NCBI RefSeq assembly: GCF_013177295.1
Contig: NZ_CP053642.1
Location: 1,488,001 to 1,552,000 of the forward strand
Direction: 5' to 3'
Source of the DNA: Actinomyces marmotae
Lineage (GTDB): Bacteria > Actinomycetota > Actinomycetes > Actinomycetales > Actinomycetaceae
DNA: 64,000 nucleotides
Under the pieces are notes generated by a model. The model was not told the DNA's origin. It saw only the letters and a list, made by a program, of their open reading frames with translations, and searched no databases. Below are positions 52,795-61,243 of this stretch, piece after piece (position 1 is the first letter of the stretch; each line of letters opens with the position of its first letter). The translations under genes and the position numbers were made by a program.

Positions 52795-53351
52795 CAGTCC
52801 CGCTCCTCGTCGGAGCCGGGCAGCAACTCGGACAGGGCGGCCCAGCGGGAGTCGATGATGTCGTGGTGATGGTCGGCGGGCAGGTCGTCGAGCCGCTCCC
52901 CGCACTGCGAGCACAAGCCCGCGCAGTCGGGGCGGCACAGGGGGCGCATGGGCAGGCCCAGGATGAGGGCGTCCCGCAGGGCCGGCTCGAGGTCGATGGT
53001 GGTCTCCCCGGCCACGAAGAGGTCGTCGGCCTCCTCATCCTCCTCGTCAGCGCGGGCCTCGGCAGCCTTGTCGGGCAGGAGGTAGAGCTCGTCGAAGGTG
53101 ATCTCCCGATCCTCGTCGATGCTGGTCAGGCAGCGCACGCACTCGCCGTGGATGCGCGCCTGGGCGGTGCCGCGAACGAGCACGCCGTCCTCCATCGAGA
53201 CCAGGGCGGCGTCGACGACCAGGGGGCTGCCGGGCTCCGCCCCGATGACCTCGGCGCCCAGGTCCTCGGGCGCGACCAGGTCGAGGTGGACCTGCTTGGT
53301 GGCGCCGATGGTCGGTGGCAGGTCGAGGATGTCGACGACGAGTCCGTTCAT
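52794..53351 (-). CDS. DUF177 (YceD-like) protein
   Basis: The 185-residue protein has GECVRCLTSI in the middle and a cysteine cluster CRPDCAGLCSQCG near the C-terminus, both typical of DUF177. The E. coli relative YceD is linked to 23S rRNA synthesis in some bacteria. In actinobacteria it usually precedes rpmF and rnc; here it is joined directly to rnc by an ATGA overlap. GGAGGAATC precedes the ATG at 53351. Confidence 0.88.
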   Translation of the reverse strand: MNGLVVDILDLPPTIGATKQVHLDLVAPEDLGAEVIGAEPGSPLVVDAALVSMEDGVLVRGTAQARIHGECVRCLTSIDEDREITFDELYLLPDKAAEARADEEDEEADDLFVAGETTIDLEPALRDALILGLPMRPLCRPDCAGLCSQCGERLDDLPADHHHDIIDSRWAALSELLPGSDEERD

Positions 53352-53457
53352 GATTCCTCCAGGAGTGCGAACGCGCCGAATGTACTCGCTGGGCGGCGCC
53401 CCGCGCGCGCTCTGATGGCGAGCGCCGCCGTGAGAAGGGCCCCTCGCGCCGGTGGCG

Positions 53458-53991
53458 TCACCACGACGAGCGCTGGGAGTCTGAGGAGTCGCCCTGGCCT
53501 CCGATGATGCCGTCCCAGGCGCCCAGGCGGGAGGCGAGGACCTCGCGCCCGGAGCGGATCTGCTCGGAGATCTTGGCGATCTCGGCCTCCAGGGTGGCCA
53601 GGGAGCGGTCGGAGTACTCATCGGCGCCCCTGCGCAGGGAGGAGGCGCGCTCCTCGGCGGCGGCGATGATCTCGTCGGCGCGGTCATTGGACATGCGCAC
53701 GATGTTCTCCCCCGCCACGATCTGCTCGGCCTCCTCGTGGGCGTGGACCACGATGCGCTCGGCCTCGTCATGGCTGCGGGCCAGGACGGCGTCGGCGTCG
53801 GCGACGATCGCCTGGGCGCGGTGGATGGCGGTGGGCACGGAGCGGCGGGCGCGGTCGATGAGGTCGAGGGCGTCGTCCCGGTTGACGATCGCCGAGGCGC
53901 TCATCGGCATGGAACGCGCGGTGGCGATGAGCTCGTCGAGGGCGTCGAGGATGTCGAGGAGGTCATCTGACGCGTCGTGCTGCTTGGTCAC
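53458..53991 (-). CDS. coiled-coil protein of the coaD-DUF177 interval (DivIVA-like)
   Basis: The 177-residue protein is mostly helical. Its middle part (about 70-160) has heptad-like AEEAEQIV, ADEIIAAAEERASSL and LEAEIAKISEQI. Such proteins between coaD and DUF177 are common in actinobacteria and recall DivIVA or ATP-synthase-b-like coils; the function is unknown. The GTG at 53991 has AAGGA about 8 nt upstream and lies 11 bp after the coaD stop. Confidence 0.75.
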   Translation of the reverse strand: MTKQHDASDDLLDILDALDELIATARSMPMSASAIVNRDDALDLIDRARRSVPTAIHRAQAIVADADAVLARSHDEAERIVVHAHEEAEQIVAGENIVRMSNDRADEIIAAAEERASSLRRGADEYSDRSLATLEAEIAKISEQIRSGREVLASRLGAWDGIIGGQGDSSDSQRSSW

Positions 53992-54002
53992 GGCTGAGTC
54001 CT

Positions 54003-54596
54003 TCAGGATCGGGCGGGTGAGGTGGTCTGAGGGCCCGGGTGCGGGCGGTCAGGGCCCGGCAGTGGTGCCAGGCGCTGGCACAGCGCAGTGGCAACGGCCG
54101 GCGGGACGTAGGGGCCGATGTCGCCGCCGTGGGCTGCGATGTCCTTGACCAGGGAGGAGGAGACGTGGGCGTGGGACGGGGAGGCGATGAGCAGGACCGT
54201 CTCGGGCCCGCCGAGCTCCCGGTTGGCCAGCGCCATGGGCGCCTCGGCGTCGAGGTCGGCGCCGTTGCGCAGGCCCTTGACGATGGCCCTGGCCCCTCGC
54301 TCCCGGCAGAAGTCGGCGAGCAGCCCGGGGATGATCTCGACGCGCGCGCCCTCGATGCCCTCAACGGCGCCGCGGGCGAGTCTCACGCGGGTGTCGATGT
54401 CGAGCAGGTGGCGCCCGGCCTTGGCGGCGTTGTGGGCGATGCCGAGGATGACCTCGTCGAAGAGGGCGGCCGCACGGCGGATGACATCCAGGTGACCCAG
54501 GGTGATGGGGTCGAAACTGCCCGGGTAGACCGCCAGGGCGCTCGCGAGGGGCGCCGCCGGCGGGGGCGGTGGGGCGGACTCGGACGGCATGGGCAT
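54003..54596 (-). CDS. coaD: phosphopantetheine adenylyltransferase
   Basis: The 197-residue enzyme makes dephospho-CoA from ATP and 4'-phosphopantetheine. It has YPGSFDPITLGHLD at about 23-36 and SSSLVKDIAAHGGD near residue 150. The first 20 residues are a Pro/Ala-rich extension absent from most homologues. TAGCGT 6 nt before the ATG suggests a leaderless message and supports this long start. rsmD diverges from it. Confidence 0.94.
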   Translation of the reverse strand: MPMPSESAPPPPPAAPLASALAVYPGSFDPITLGHLDVIRRAAALFDEVILGIAHNAAKAGRHLLDIDTRVRLARGAVEGIEGARVEIIPGLLADFCRERGARAIVKGLRNGADLDAEAPMALANRELGGPETVLLIASPSHAHVSSSLVKDIAAHGGDIGPYVPPAVATALCQRLAPLPGPDRPHPGPQTTSPARS

Positions 54597-54602
54597 GGCC
54601 CC

Positions 54603-54608
54603 ACGCTA
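54603..54608 (-). promoter_or_regulatory. -10 box for leaderless coaD
   Basis: TAGCGT on the minus strand ends 6 nt before the coaD ATG. Confidence 0.45.
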
Positions 54609-54675
54609 GCGGCGGGGCTGGCGCGCGTGCGGGACGCGCGCCGGAGGGAGCCGGGCGGGCCGACGCGGGGTCGCG

Positions 54676-54681
54676 TAGGCT
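54676..54681 (+). promoter_or_regulatory. -10 box for leaderless rsmD
   Basis: TAGGCT ends 7 nt before the rsmD ATG at 54689; no ribosome site is present. With the coaD box it makes a compact divergent promoter pair. Confidence 0.45.
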
Positions 54682-54688
54682 CCGGCCC

Positions 54689-55261
54689 ATGACGAGGATC
54701 GTGGCGGGCAGCGCCGGTGGCCGGCGGCTTGAGGTGCCGGTGTCGGGGACGCGCCCCACCTCCGAGCGCGTGCGCGAGGCCCTGTTCTCCCGCCTGGAGC
54801 ACCTGGGAGTGGTCGATGGCGCTCGCGTGCTGGACCTATGCGCGGGCTCGGGGGCCCTGGGACTGGAGGCGGCGAGCCGGGGGGCCGTCGAGGTGGCGCT
54901 GGTGGATTCGGCGCCGGGCGCGGTGGCCGCGTGCCGGCGCAACGCGCGCTCACTGGGGTTGGCGGGCGTGCGGGCGGTCAGGGCGAGCGCCGCGGGGTAT
55001 CTGGCCGGCGTCGCGGGGGCGCCGGTGGACCTGGTGCTCATCGATCCGCCCTACGGCATGGACGCGGCGGGCCTCGGCGCGATCCTCGCCCCGCTGACGC
55101 GCGCGGAGGACCCGTGGCTGGCCGAGGCCTCGGTGGTCGTCGTCGAGCGGGCCGCGCGCTCGGGCGAGCCGGAGTGGCCCGCGGGCCTGCGCCGCTTCGC
55201 CTTGAAGAAGTACGGCGAGACCACGGTCTGGTTCGCCGAGCCCGACCCCGACGACGGCTAA
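54689..55261 (+). CDS. rsmD: 16S rRNA (guanine(966)-N(2))-methyltransferase
   Basis: The 190-residue protein starts MTRIVAGSAGGRRLEVP and RPTSERVREALFSRLEH. It has the SAM-binding region VLDLCAGSGALGLEA and the N-methyltransferase motif DPPYG. It methylates G966 in the 30S subunit. It runs opposite to recG and coaD, between which rsmD is usually found in actinobacteria. The region to recG (55262-55372) is GC-rich with no clear terminator. Confidence 0.94.
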   Translation: MTRIVAGSAGGRRLEVPVSGTRPTSERVREALFSRLEHLGVVDGARVLDLCAGSGALGLEAASRGAVEVALVDSAPGAVAACRRNARSLGLAGVRAVRASAAGYLAGVAGAPVDLVLIDPPYGMDAAGLGAILAPLTRAEDPWLAEASVVVVERAARSGEPEWPAGLRRFALKKYGETTVWFAEPDPDDG

Positions 55262-55372
55262 TCGCCCGTGCTGGCGGGCCGCGTCGCCGCCCCGGGCGTC
55301 CTGCTGCCATCGGCGGCCGCCCCCGGGCTCCTCGGCGGCGGAGGGCCCCCTCCCCCCCATGAGCGGCGGCGC

Positions 55373-57736
55373 TCAGGAGCGCTCAAGGTAGGCGCGGGCC
55401 TCGTCGTCGAGGCGGTCGGCGATGGCGGCCGCGAGCGCGCGGTGCTCGGCCAGCGCCGGGTCGGCGGCGATGATGGCCTCGGCCTGGGCGCGGGCGCGCT
55501 CGATGAGGGCGGCGTCGCGGCGCGCCCGCAGCAGGTCGAGGTCACTGCGGCGCCCGGATTGGGCGGCGCCCAGGACATTGCCCTCGCTGCGCAGATCGAG
55601 GTCGGCCTCGGCCAGCGCGAAACCGTCGAGGGTGGAGGCGAAGGCGCGCAGCCGGTGGTAGGCGGGCGAGCCGACCTCGGCCCCGGTGACGGCCATGCAC
55701 ACCGAGGGCCTGCCGCCCCGGCCCACGCGCCCGCGCAGCTGGTGGAGCTGGGACAGGCCGAAGCGGTCGGCGTCGAGGATGACCATCATGGTGGCCTCGG
55801 GGACGTCGACCCCGACCTCGATGACCGTGGTGGCCACGAGCACGGGGGCGGCTCCCGAGGCGAAGGCCCGCATGGCGGCGTCTTTCTCCGCCGAGGTCAT
55901 GCGACCGGTGAGGGCGCCGACCCCGGCCCCGCCCAGGGCGGGCTCGCGGGCGAGGCGCTCAGCCCAGTCCTCGACGGCGGCGAGCGCTCGGTCGGGGGCG
56001 CCATCCCCCGCTCCCCCGGCGGGGCCATCGAGCGGGTCTCCGGCGGGGGGCTCCGGGGTCTCCTCCCCCGTCGTGGCGCCGTCGCCGGCCTCGATGCGGG
56101 GGCAGACCACGTAGACCCGCCCGCCGCCGGCGATCTCGGTGGCGGCGCGGCGCCACAGCCCCTCCACCCAGCTCTGGCGCTCCCAGGGCACGAGGAAGGT
56201 CTCCACGGGGCTGCGCCCGGCGGGCAGCTCGTCCAGGACGCTCGTGGCGAGGTCCCCGAAGACGGTCATGGCGATGGTGCGTGGGATGGGGGTCGCGGTC
56301 ATGACGAGCAGGTGGGGGGTGCGGACCTGGCCGGTGGCGGGGTCGGTGATGCCGGGGCGCTCGCGCAAGGCGTCGCGCTGGGCCACGCCGAAGCGGTGCT
56401 GCTCGTCGACGACGACGAGCCCGAGGAAGGGCGTCCGAACGGTCTGGGAGAGCAGGGCGTGGGTGCCCACAACGATGCCGGGCTCCCCTGCGGCCAGCGC
56501 GGCGAGGATGCGGCGCCGCTCGGGGACGGGGGTGGAACCGGTGAGCAGGTGGAGCGCCGTGGTGGGGGCGGGCGCCTGGCCGGGCGCGGTGAGCAGGGAG
56601 GACTCAAGGGTGCCCGCGCTGGCCAGGGGGCCGAGCAGCGCGGCGAGGGAGTCGCGGTGCTGGGCGGCCAGGACCTCGGTGGGGGCGAGGAGGGCGGCCT
56701 GCCCCCCGCCGCCGACCACCTGGGCCATGGCGCGCAGGGCGACGAGGGTCTTGCCGGAGCCGACGTCGCCCTGGAGGAGGCGCTGCATGGGGGTGGCGGA
56801 GGCCAGGGCGGCGGCGAGTTCGTCACCGACGCGCCTCTGACCTTCGGTGAGTGAGAAGGGCAGGGAGGCGTCGAGGGCGGCCCGCAGGCTCCCGCTGGCC
56901 TCCGGCTCGGGCCAGGCGACGGCGGTGCGGGTGGCGGCGTGCTCGGCCCGCCGCTGCGCCAGCGCGGTCTGGGTGACGAGGGCCTCCTCATGGCGCAGGC
57001 GAGCCCGGGCGGCCTTCCACTGGGAGGGGTCCTGCGGCATGTGGACCCACCGGTAGGCGGTCAGGGCGTCGATGAGGCCCTCGGAGTCGCGCAGGTCGGC
57101 GGGGATGGGGTCGGGGACGTCCTCGGGGCCGAGCTGGTCGAGGACGGCGCGCACGGCCTTGGCGACCCGCCAGGAGGGCAGGGCGTCGGTGGCCGGGTAG
57201 ATGGGGACGGGGCGGGCCAGGAGAGCCTCTCGCTCGGCGTCGTCGAGATCGGTGAGGACCTGGAAGCGGGGGCTGGCGAGCTGGCGACGGCCCTGCCGCA
57301 TGCCGACCTTGCCGCTGAGCAGGACGGTGGAGCCGGGGGCGAGCTGGGCGGCGTGGGCGCTCATGAGCCCGGCGGCGCCGAAGAGGACGACGTCCATGAG
57401 GCCGGAGCCGTCGGTGACGGTGGCCTCGAGGATGGCTGGCGGCCGACCGGAGCGCGTGCGGCGGGCCGCCGAGCGGACGACCTCGGCCTGGAGGGTGGCC
57501 TGCTCTCCCTCGGCGAGGGTGGCGAGGTCGGTGAGCTCGCCCCAGGTGTCGTAGCGGCGCGGCAGGAGGCGCAGGAGCCCGGCCACGGTGGTGGCGCCCT
57601 GCTTGGCGAGCTGGTCGGCGGTGCGCTTGCCCAGGACCTTGTCAAGCGGGCGGAGCAGGAAGGGGACAGAGCCGGGCGGACGGTGCGTGGCGCCGGGGGC
57701 GCCGGCGGCTGGGCCGTGGAGCGGGCTCGGACTCAT
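55373..57736 (-). CDS. recG: ATP-dependent DNA helicase RecG
   Basis: The 787-residue helicase remodels stalled replication forks and branched DNA. It has the N-terminal wedge/OB region, Walker A LLQGDVGSGKTLVALR at about residue 323, and the helicase motif II VVVDEQHRFGVAQR at about 440. The C-terminal helicase half shows VATTVIEVGVDVPEATMM and QLRGRVGRG. An Ala/Gly/Pro insert lies between motifs at about 570. GAGGAAG lies about 6 nt before the ATG, and the gene begins 18 bp after the FakA-like gene. Confidence 0.95.
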   Translation of the reverse strand: MSPSPLHGPAAGAPGATHRPPGSVPFLLRPLDKVLGKRTADQLAKQGATTVAGLLRLLPRRYDTWGELTDLATLAEGEQATLQAEVVRSAARRTRSGRPPAILEATVTDGSGLMDVVLFGAAGLMSAHAAQLAPGSTVLLSGKVGMRQGRRQLASPRFQVLTDLDDAEREALLARPVPIYPATDALPSWRVAKAVRAVLDQLGPEDVPDPIPADLRDSEGLIDALTAYRWVHMPQDPSQWKAARARLRHEEALVTQTALAQRRAEHAATRTAVAWPEPEASGSLRAALDASLPFSLTEGQRRVGDELAAALASATPMQRLLQGDVGSGKTLVALRAMAQVVGGGGQAALLAPTEVLAAQHRDSLAALLGPLASAGTLESSLLTAPGQAPAPTTALHLLTGSTPVPERRRILAALAAGEPGIVVGTHALLSQTVRTPFLGLVVVDEQHRFGVAQRDALRERPGITDPATGQVRTPHLLVMTATPIPRTIAMTVFGDLATSVLDELPAGRSPVETFLVPWERQSWVEGLWRRAATEIAGGGRVYVVCPRIEAGDGATTGEETPEPPAGDPLDGPAGGAGDGAPDRALAAVEDWAERLAREPALGGAGVGALTGRMTSAEKDAAMRAFASGAAPVLVATTVIEVGVDVPEATMMVILDADRFGLSQLHQLRGRVGRGGRPSVCMAVTGAEVGSPAYHRLRAFASTLDGFALAEADLDLRSEGNVLGAAQSGRRSDLDLLRARRDAALIERARAQAEAIIAADPALAEHRALAAAIADRLDDEARAYLERS

Positions 57737-57754
57737 GGGCGCTTCCTCACCGCG

Positions 57755-59566
57755 TCATTCGAAGGCGAGGAGCACGTCGGGGGTGGGCTGGTCGCCGGCA
57801 AGGACGATGACCTCGACGGCGTCCGCGCTGTCCGCGGCGCCGCCGCCGTCCTCCCCGCCGTAGGGGTCGGCGGCGGCCCCGGTGGGGCGCTGGGCCGCCT
57901 CGCGGGCCATGAAGCCGACGTCGGGGAGGGCGGAGCGGCCCAGGATGACGGTGAGGATCTCGTCGTCGGCGCGCAGGGAGGCGGTGACGGCGCGGGCGAC
58001 GGCGTCGGGCTCGGCGGCGGCCCCGTTCAGCGCGGTGGTGCGCACGTGGGCGGCGGCGCGCCAGGCGCGGCGGACCAGATCGCCGATCTGGACGCCCTCG
58101 CGCTCGGCCTGGCCGGCCAGGGCGACGGTGGCGGCGAGGACCTGGGCCTCGTCGTCGGTATCGCCGATGGTCAGGTGGGTGCCCTCCGCCCCGCCGGGGG
58201 ACGCGCTGGCGGCGCGGGCCGCCAGGGCCCGGGCGGCCTCGTGAGCGGCGGTGGTGGCGGCGTCGTCGCAGGGCAGGACGATGACCTCGTCGGCGCCGAG
58301 GTCCCCGGCGGCGCGGGTGATGCCCTCGCGCCTGGGATCGAGGACGACAGCGGCACCGGCGCGGGCGAGCTGCTCGATGAGGCCGGGGGCGCGGGTGCAG
58401 GCGATGACGCCGATGCGCGAGGCGGGGCGTGGGTGGGAGGGGCGCGGGACCGGCCCACCGGCGCCCCGGCGGGCGCGGCGCGCGGCGAGCCGCTCGAAGG
58501 AGACGACACGGCTGTCGCCTCCGCCGGCCTCCAGCCAGGGGGCGGGGGGCTCGTCGGCCTCGGCGATGAGCGGGGTGGGCGCGAGATGGTGGACGCAAAT
58601 CTGGCGGGCGCGGCCGGCCCGGGGCAGGGCGGCTCGGGGGGTGTCGGTGTGGACGTGGACTTGGAAGAGGCCCACGCCGAGGGCGTCGGGGGTGCCGACG
58701 ACGCCCACGGAGTCGCCGATGCCCTCCAGGGTGGTGCGCAGGCGGGAGGCCTGGGCGCTGGTGGCCTCCAGGAGGTACATGACCTCGAACTCTCCGGTGG
58801 ACACGTGCTCGGGCGCGCCCTGGTGGGGGGCGCCGGCGGCGAGATCGGTGAGCATCTGGAGGGACACGTCGGTGGCGGGGCTGGGGACGGGGCCCGGCGC
58901 GGGGCCGGCGGCGGTGTCGAGGGTGTCGGCGAGGCTGGTGAGCAGCAGCATGAGGGCGGCGCCGCCGGCGTCAACGGGGCCGTGCCCCAGCCCCCCGGTC
59001 TCGACGACGCTCTCCTGGGCGCCGAGGGCGGCGGCGGTGGCGATAAGGACCGGGGTGGCGGGCTGCTCGGGGCCGGCGGCGGCGAGGGCGTCGCGGGCGG
59101 CCGAGGCGGCGTCGGAGGCCACGGTGAGCAGGGTGCCGGTGACGGGCCGGGAGACGGCCGCCCAGGTGCTGGAGGCCATCTGCTCCAGGGCGTGGACGAG
59201 CTCGACAGGGCGCAGCCCGGCGGGATCGGGGGCGCTCGCGAAGGCCTCGGCCAGGGCGGCCAGGGCCTGGGAGACGAGGAGTCCGGAGTTGCCGCGCGCG
59301 CCGCGGATGGCGCCGTCGGCGATGGCCCGGCTGGTCTGGGCGGCATCGGCGCCAGGGGGCAGGAGCCCGACGGCGTCGAGGGCGGAGCGCAGGGTAAGCA
59401 GGACGTTGGTTCCGGTGTCGGCGTCTGGGATGGGGAAAACGTTGAGGGAGTCCACCAGGTTCCGGGAGCGCTCCGCGACGGAGGCGGCCAGGGCGAGCCA
59501 GCGGCGCAGGGCCGGGGCGTCCAGGCGGGGGGCGGGGCCGGGGTCGTTGATGGCGCGTGGTCCCAT
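57755..59566 (-). CDS. DAK2/DhaL-domain fatty acid kinase (FakA-like)
   Basis: The 603-residue protein has an N-terminal DhaL (DAK2) domain. The Mg-ATP motif is VFPIPDADTGTNVLLT at about residue 45, and the conserved GARGNSGLLVSQ follows. A middle region and a C-terminal DegV-like half complete it. This is the FakA layout: it phosphorylates a fatty acid held by a DegV-type FakB. A DegV protein is encoded at 4495-5409. The position before recG is usual for actinobacterial homologues. GGAGG lies about 9 nt before the ATG. It diverges from rpmB. Confidence 0.88.
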   Translation of the reverse strand: MGPRAINDPGPAPRLDAPALRRWLALAASVAERSRNLVDSLNVFPIPDADTGTNVLLTLRSALDAVGLLPPGADAAQTSRAIADGAIRGARGNSGLLVSQALAALAEAFASAPDPAGLRPVELVHALEQMASSTWAAVSRPVTGTLLTVASDAASAARDALAAAGPEQPATPVLIATAAALGAQESVVETGGLGHGPVDAGGAALMLLLTSLADTLDTAAGPAPGPVPSPATDVSLQMLTDLAAGAPHQGAPEHVSTGEFEVMYLLEATSAQASRLRTTLEGIGDSVGVVGTPDALGVGLFQVHVHTDTPRAALPRAGRARQICVHHLAPTPLIAEADEPPAPWLEAGGGDSRVVSFERLAARRARRGAGGPVPRPSHPRPASRIGVIACTRAPGLIEQLARAGAAVVLDPRREGITRAAGDLGADEVIVLPCDDAATTAAHEAARALAARAASASPGGAEGTHLTIGDTDDEAQVLAATVALAGQAEREGVQIGDLVRRAWRAAAHVRTTALNGAAAEPDAVARAVTASLRADDEILTVILGRSALPDVGFMAREAAQRPTGAAADPYGGEDGGGAADSADAVEVIVLAGDQPTPDVLLAFE

Positions 59567-59665
59567 GGCGGCGTCCTCCCCAGTTGCTCATGCGCGCGCC
59601 CGATCGGCGGCGCGCCTGGGAACCAGGGTACCGTCGTCGTGTGCCTGAGCCCACGCCGGCGCTGG

Positions 59666-59695
59666 TTGGGGCCCGGCGCGCGGTTCCGCTATTGT
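59666..59695 (+). promoter_or_regulatory. rpmB promoter
   Basis: TTGGGG (59666-59671) and TATTGT (59690-59695) are 18 bp apart, placing the transcript start about 88 nt before the rpmB start codon. Confidence 0.5.
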
Positions 59696-59789
59696 GTCCT
59701 GGTTGCCCGAGGCGCGGCCTCGGGCGGTAAGACCTGGCGCGGGGCCGAGGAGGCCCCAGCGTTGAAGCTAGGAAGATCAGGAGAGATCC

Positions 59790-59981
59790 GTGGCTGCTGT
59801 GTGCGACGTCTGCGGCAAGGGCCCCATCTTCGGCAAGAGCGTCTCGCACTCCCACGTGCGGACCAACCGCCGGTGGAACCCGAACATCCAGCGCGTGCGC
59901 GCGCTCGTGAAGGGCGCCCCCAAGCGCCTCAACGTGTGCACGTCCTGCCTCAAGGCCGGCAAGGTCACGCGCAACGTCTGA
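59790..59981 (+). CDS. rpmB: 50S ribosomal protein L28, zinc-ribbon (C+) form
   Basis: The 63-residue protein contains HSHVRTNRRWNPNIQRVRA, typical of L28. It has two CXXC pairs (Cys5/Cys8 and Cys50/Cys53), so it is the zinc-binding form. Bacteria with this form often have a second, cysteine-free copy under Zur control; none is in this window. The GTG at 59790 has AGGAGAG about 5 nt upstream. A strong bidirectional terminator follows. Confidence 0.96.
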   Translation: MAAVCDVCGKGPIFGKSVSHSHVRTNRRWNPNIQRVRALVKGAPKRLNVCTSCLKAGKVTRNV

Positions 59982-60013
59982 GCGCGCGCCCACCCGCCGA
60001 GGCCCAACGTCGA

Positions 60014-60041
60014 GGCCGTCGCCCCCTGGGGCGGCGGCCTT
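60014..60041. terminator. bidirectional terminator between rpmB and thiL
   Basis: AGGCCGTCGCCCC and GGGGCGGCGGCCT form a 13-bp stem with one T-G pair and a 2-nt loop, between two convergent genes. Confidence 0.65.
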
Positions 60042-60073
60042 CGTCATGCGCGGGCGAAGGCCGCTGAGGGGCC

Positions 60074-61243
60074 TCACCCGCCGAAGTGATCCCAGCCGAG
60101 GCCGGCCCCGGGGGCGCGCCCTCCCACGCGCGCGCCCGGCGACTCGCCGTCGCCCGCCTCGCGCACGCGCCCGATGACCCGCGCCCCGTCCGGGAGCCTG
60201 TCGGCGCCGGCGGGCGCACCCAGGGCCTCCGCGGGCACCGTGGCCAGCATCCCGTGGTCCTCTCCCCCGGTGAGAGCCCACGCGCGGGCCATCGCCCAGG
60301 CGGCGGCCTCGTCATCGGCGAGCAGGCGGGCCACCGGCATAAGCGAGGCCACCGCGTCCGCGAGGGCGCCCTCTCCTGTCGCGGGCTCGTCGAAATCGAG
60401 GATGACTCCGCTCGCGCGGGCGATCCTGTCGCCATCGCGCAGCAGGGAGTCCGAGACGTCCATCATCGCGCTCGCGCCGGAGCGCGCCAGGGCGGGGCCG
60501 GCCTCCAGGGGCGGCCGGGGCGCGCGGAAGGCCTCCAGGCAGGCGCGCGCCTCAGCGCGGGTGCCCGCGTCAACGGCGCGGGGAAGGCCCGCGAGCGCCG
60601 GCCCCCGCCCCGCGAGGCCCGGGGCCTCCCCGACCCCGATCCCAGCGCTGAGCAGGGCCAGTCCCGCGGCGCTTCGCCCGGGGGCGCCCACGTGGACGAT
60701 CGCGTCCCCGGGCCGCGCCCCGGAGCGGGTCACGGGGGCGCGGCCCTGGAGATCGCCCAGGACGGTCACGGAGATGACGATGGCGCGGCCGCCCACGAGG
60801 TCGCCGCCGACCACGCCGGCGCCGCACTCGGCGCAGGCCTCGCCCAGGCCGGCGACCATCCCCTCCACCCAGGCGACCGGCGTAGTCCCCGGCATGGCCA
60901 GCCCCACGGTCAGCGCGGTGGGCCGGGCCCCCATGGCGGCGGCATCAGCGAGGTTCTGGGCGGCGGCACGGCGGCCCACCTGCTCCGGCGTGGACCAATC
61001 GAGTCGGAAGTGCCGTCCCTCGACGAGCATGTCGGTGCTCACGGCGTAGCGGCCGTCCGGCGCGGCGAGGACGGCGCAGTCATCGCCCGTGCCGACGACC
61101 TCGCCCGCCGCGTGGGGCAGCAGGGGGGCGAAGCGGGCGAGCAGGCCCTCTTCGCCGAGGTCCGCGACGGTCAGGCGCGCCTCGTCCCCGCCCCGCCCCT
61201 GGGCGCGCGGGTCCTGCGCGCCCGCTCTCTCAGCGGTTGACAT
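60074..61243 (-). CDS. thiL: thiamine-monophosphate kinase
   Basis: The 389-residue enzyme phosphorylates thiamine monophosphate to thiamine pyrophosphate. The AIRS-type motifs are present: GTGDDCAVLA, VSTDMLVEGRHFRLDW, GVVGGDLVGG and ASAMMDVSDSLLRD. The insert at about 190-240 is richer in Gly/Ala/Arg than in most homologues. Its start overlaps the ddl stop, so both are probably on one transcript. Confidence 0.94.
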   Translation of the reverse strand: MSTAERAGAQDPRAQGRGGDEARLTVADLGEEGLLARFAPLLPHAAGEVVGTGDDCAVLAAPDGRYAVSTDMLVEGRHFRLDWSTPEQVGRRAAAQNLADAAAMGARPTALTVGLAMPGTTPVAWVEGMVAGLGEACAECGAGVVGGDLVGGRAIVISVTVLGDLQGRAPVTRSGARPGDAIVHVGAPGRSAAGLALLSAGIGVGEAPGLAGRGPALAGLPRAVDAGTRAEARACLEAFRAPRPPLEAGPALARSGASAMMDVSDSLLRDGDRIARASGVILDFDEPATGEGALADAVASLMPVARLLADDEAAAWAMARAWALTGGEDHGMLATVPAEALGAPAGADRLPDGARVIGRVREAGDGESPGARVGGRAPGAGLGWDHFGG

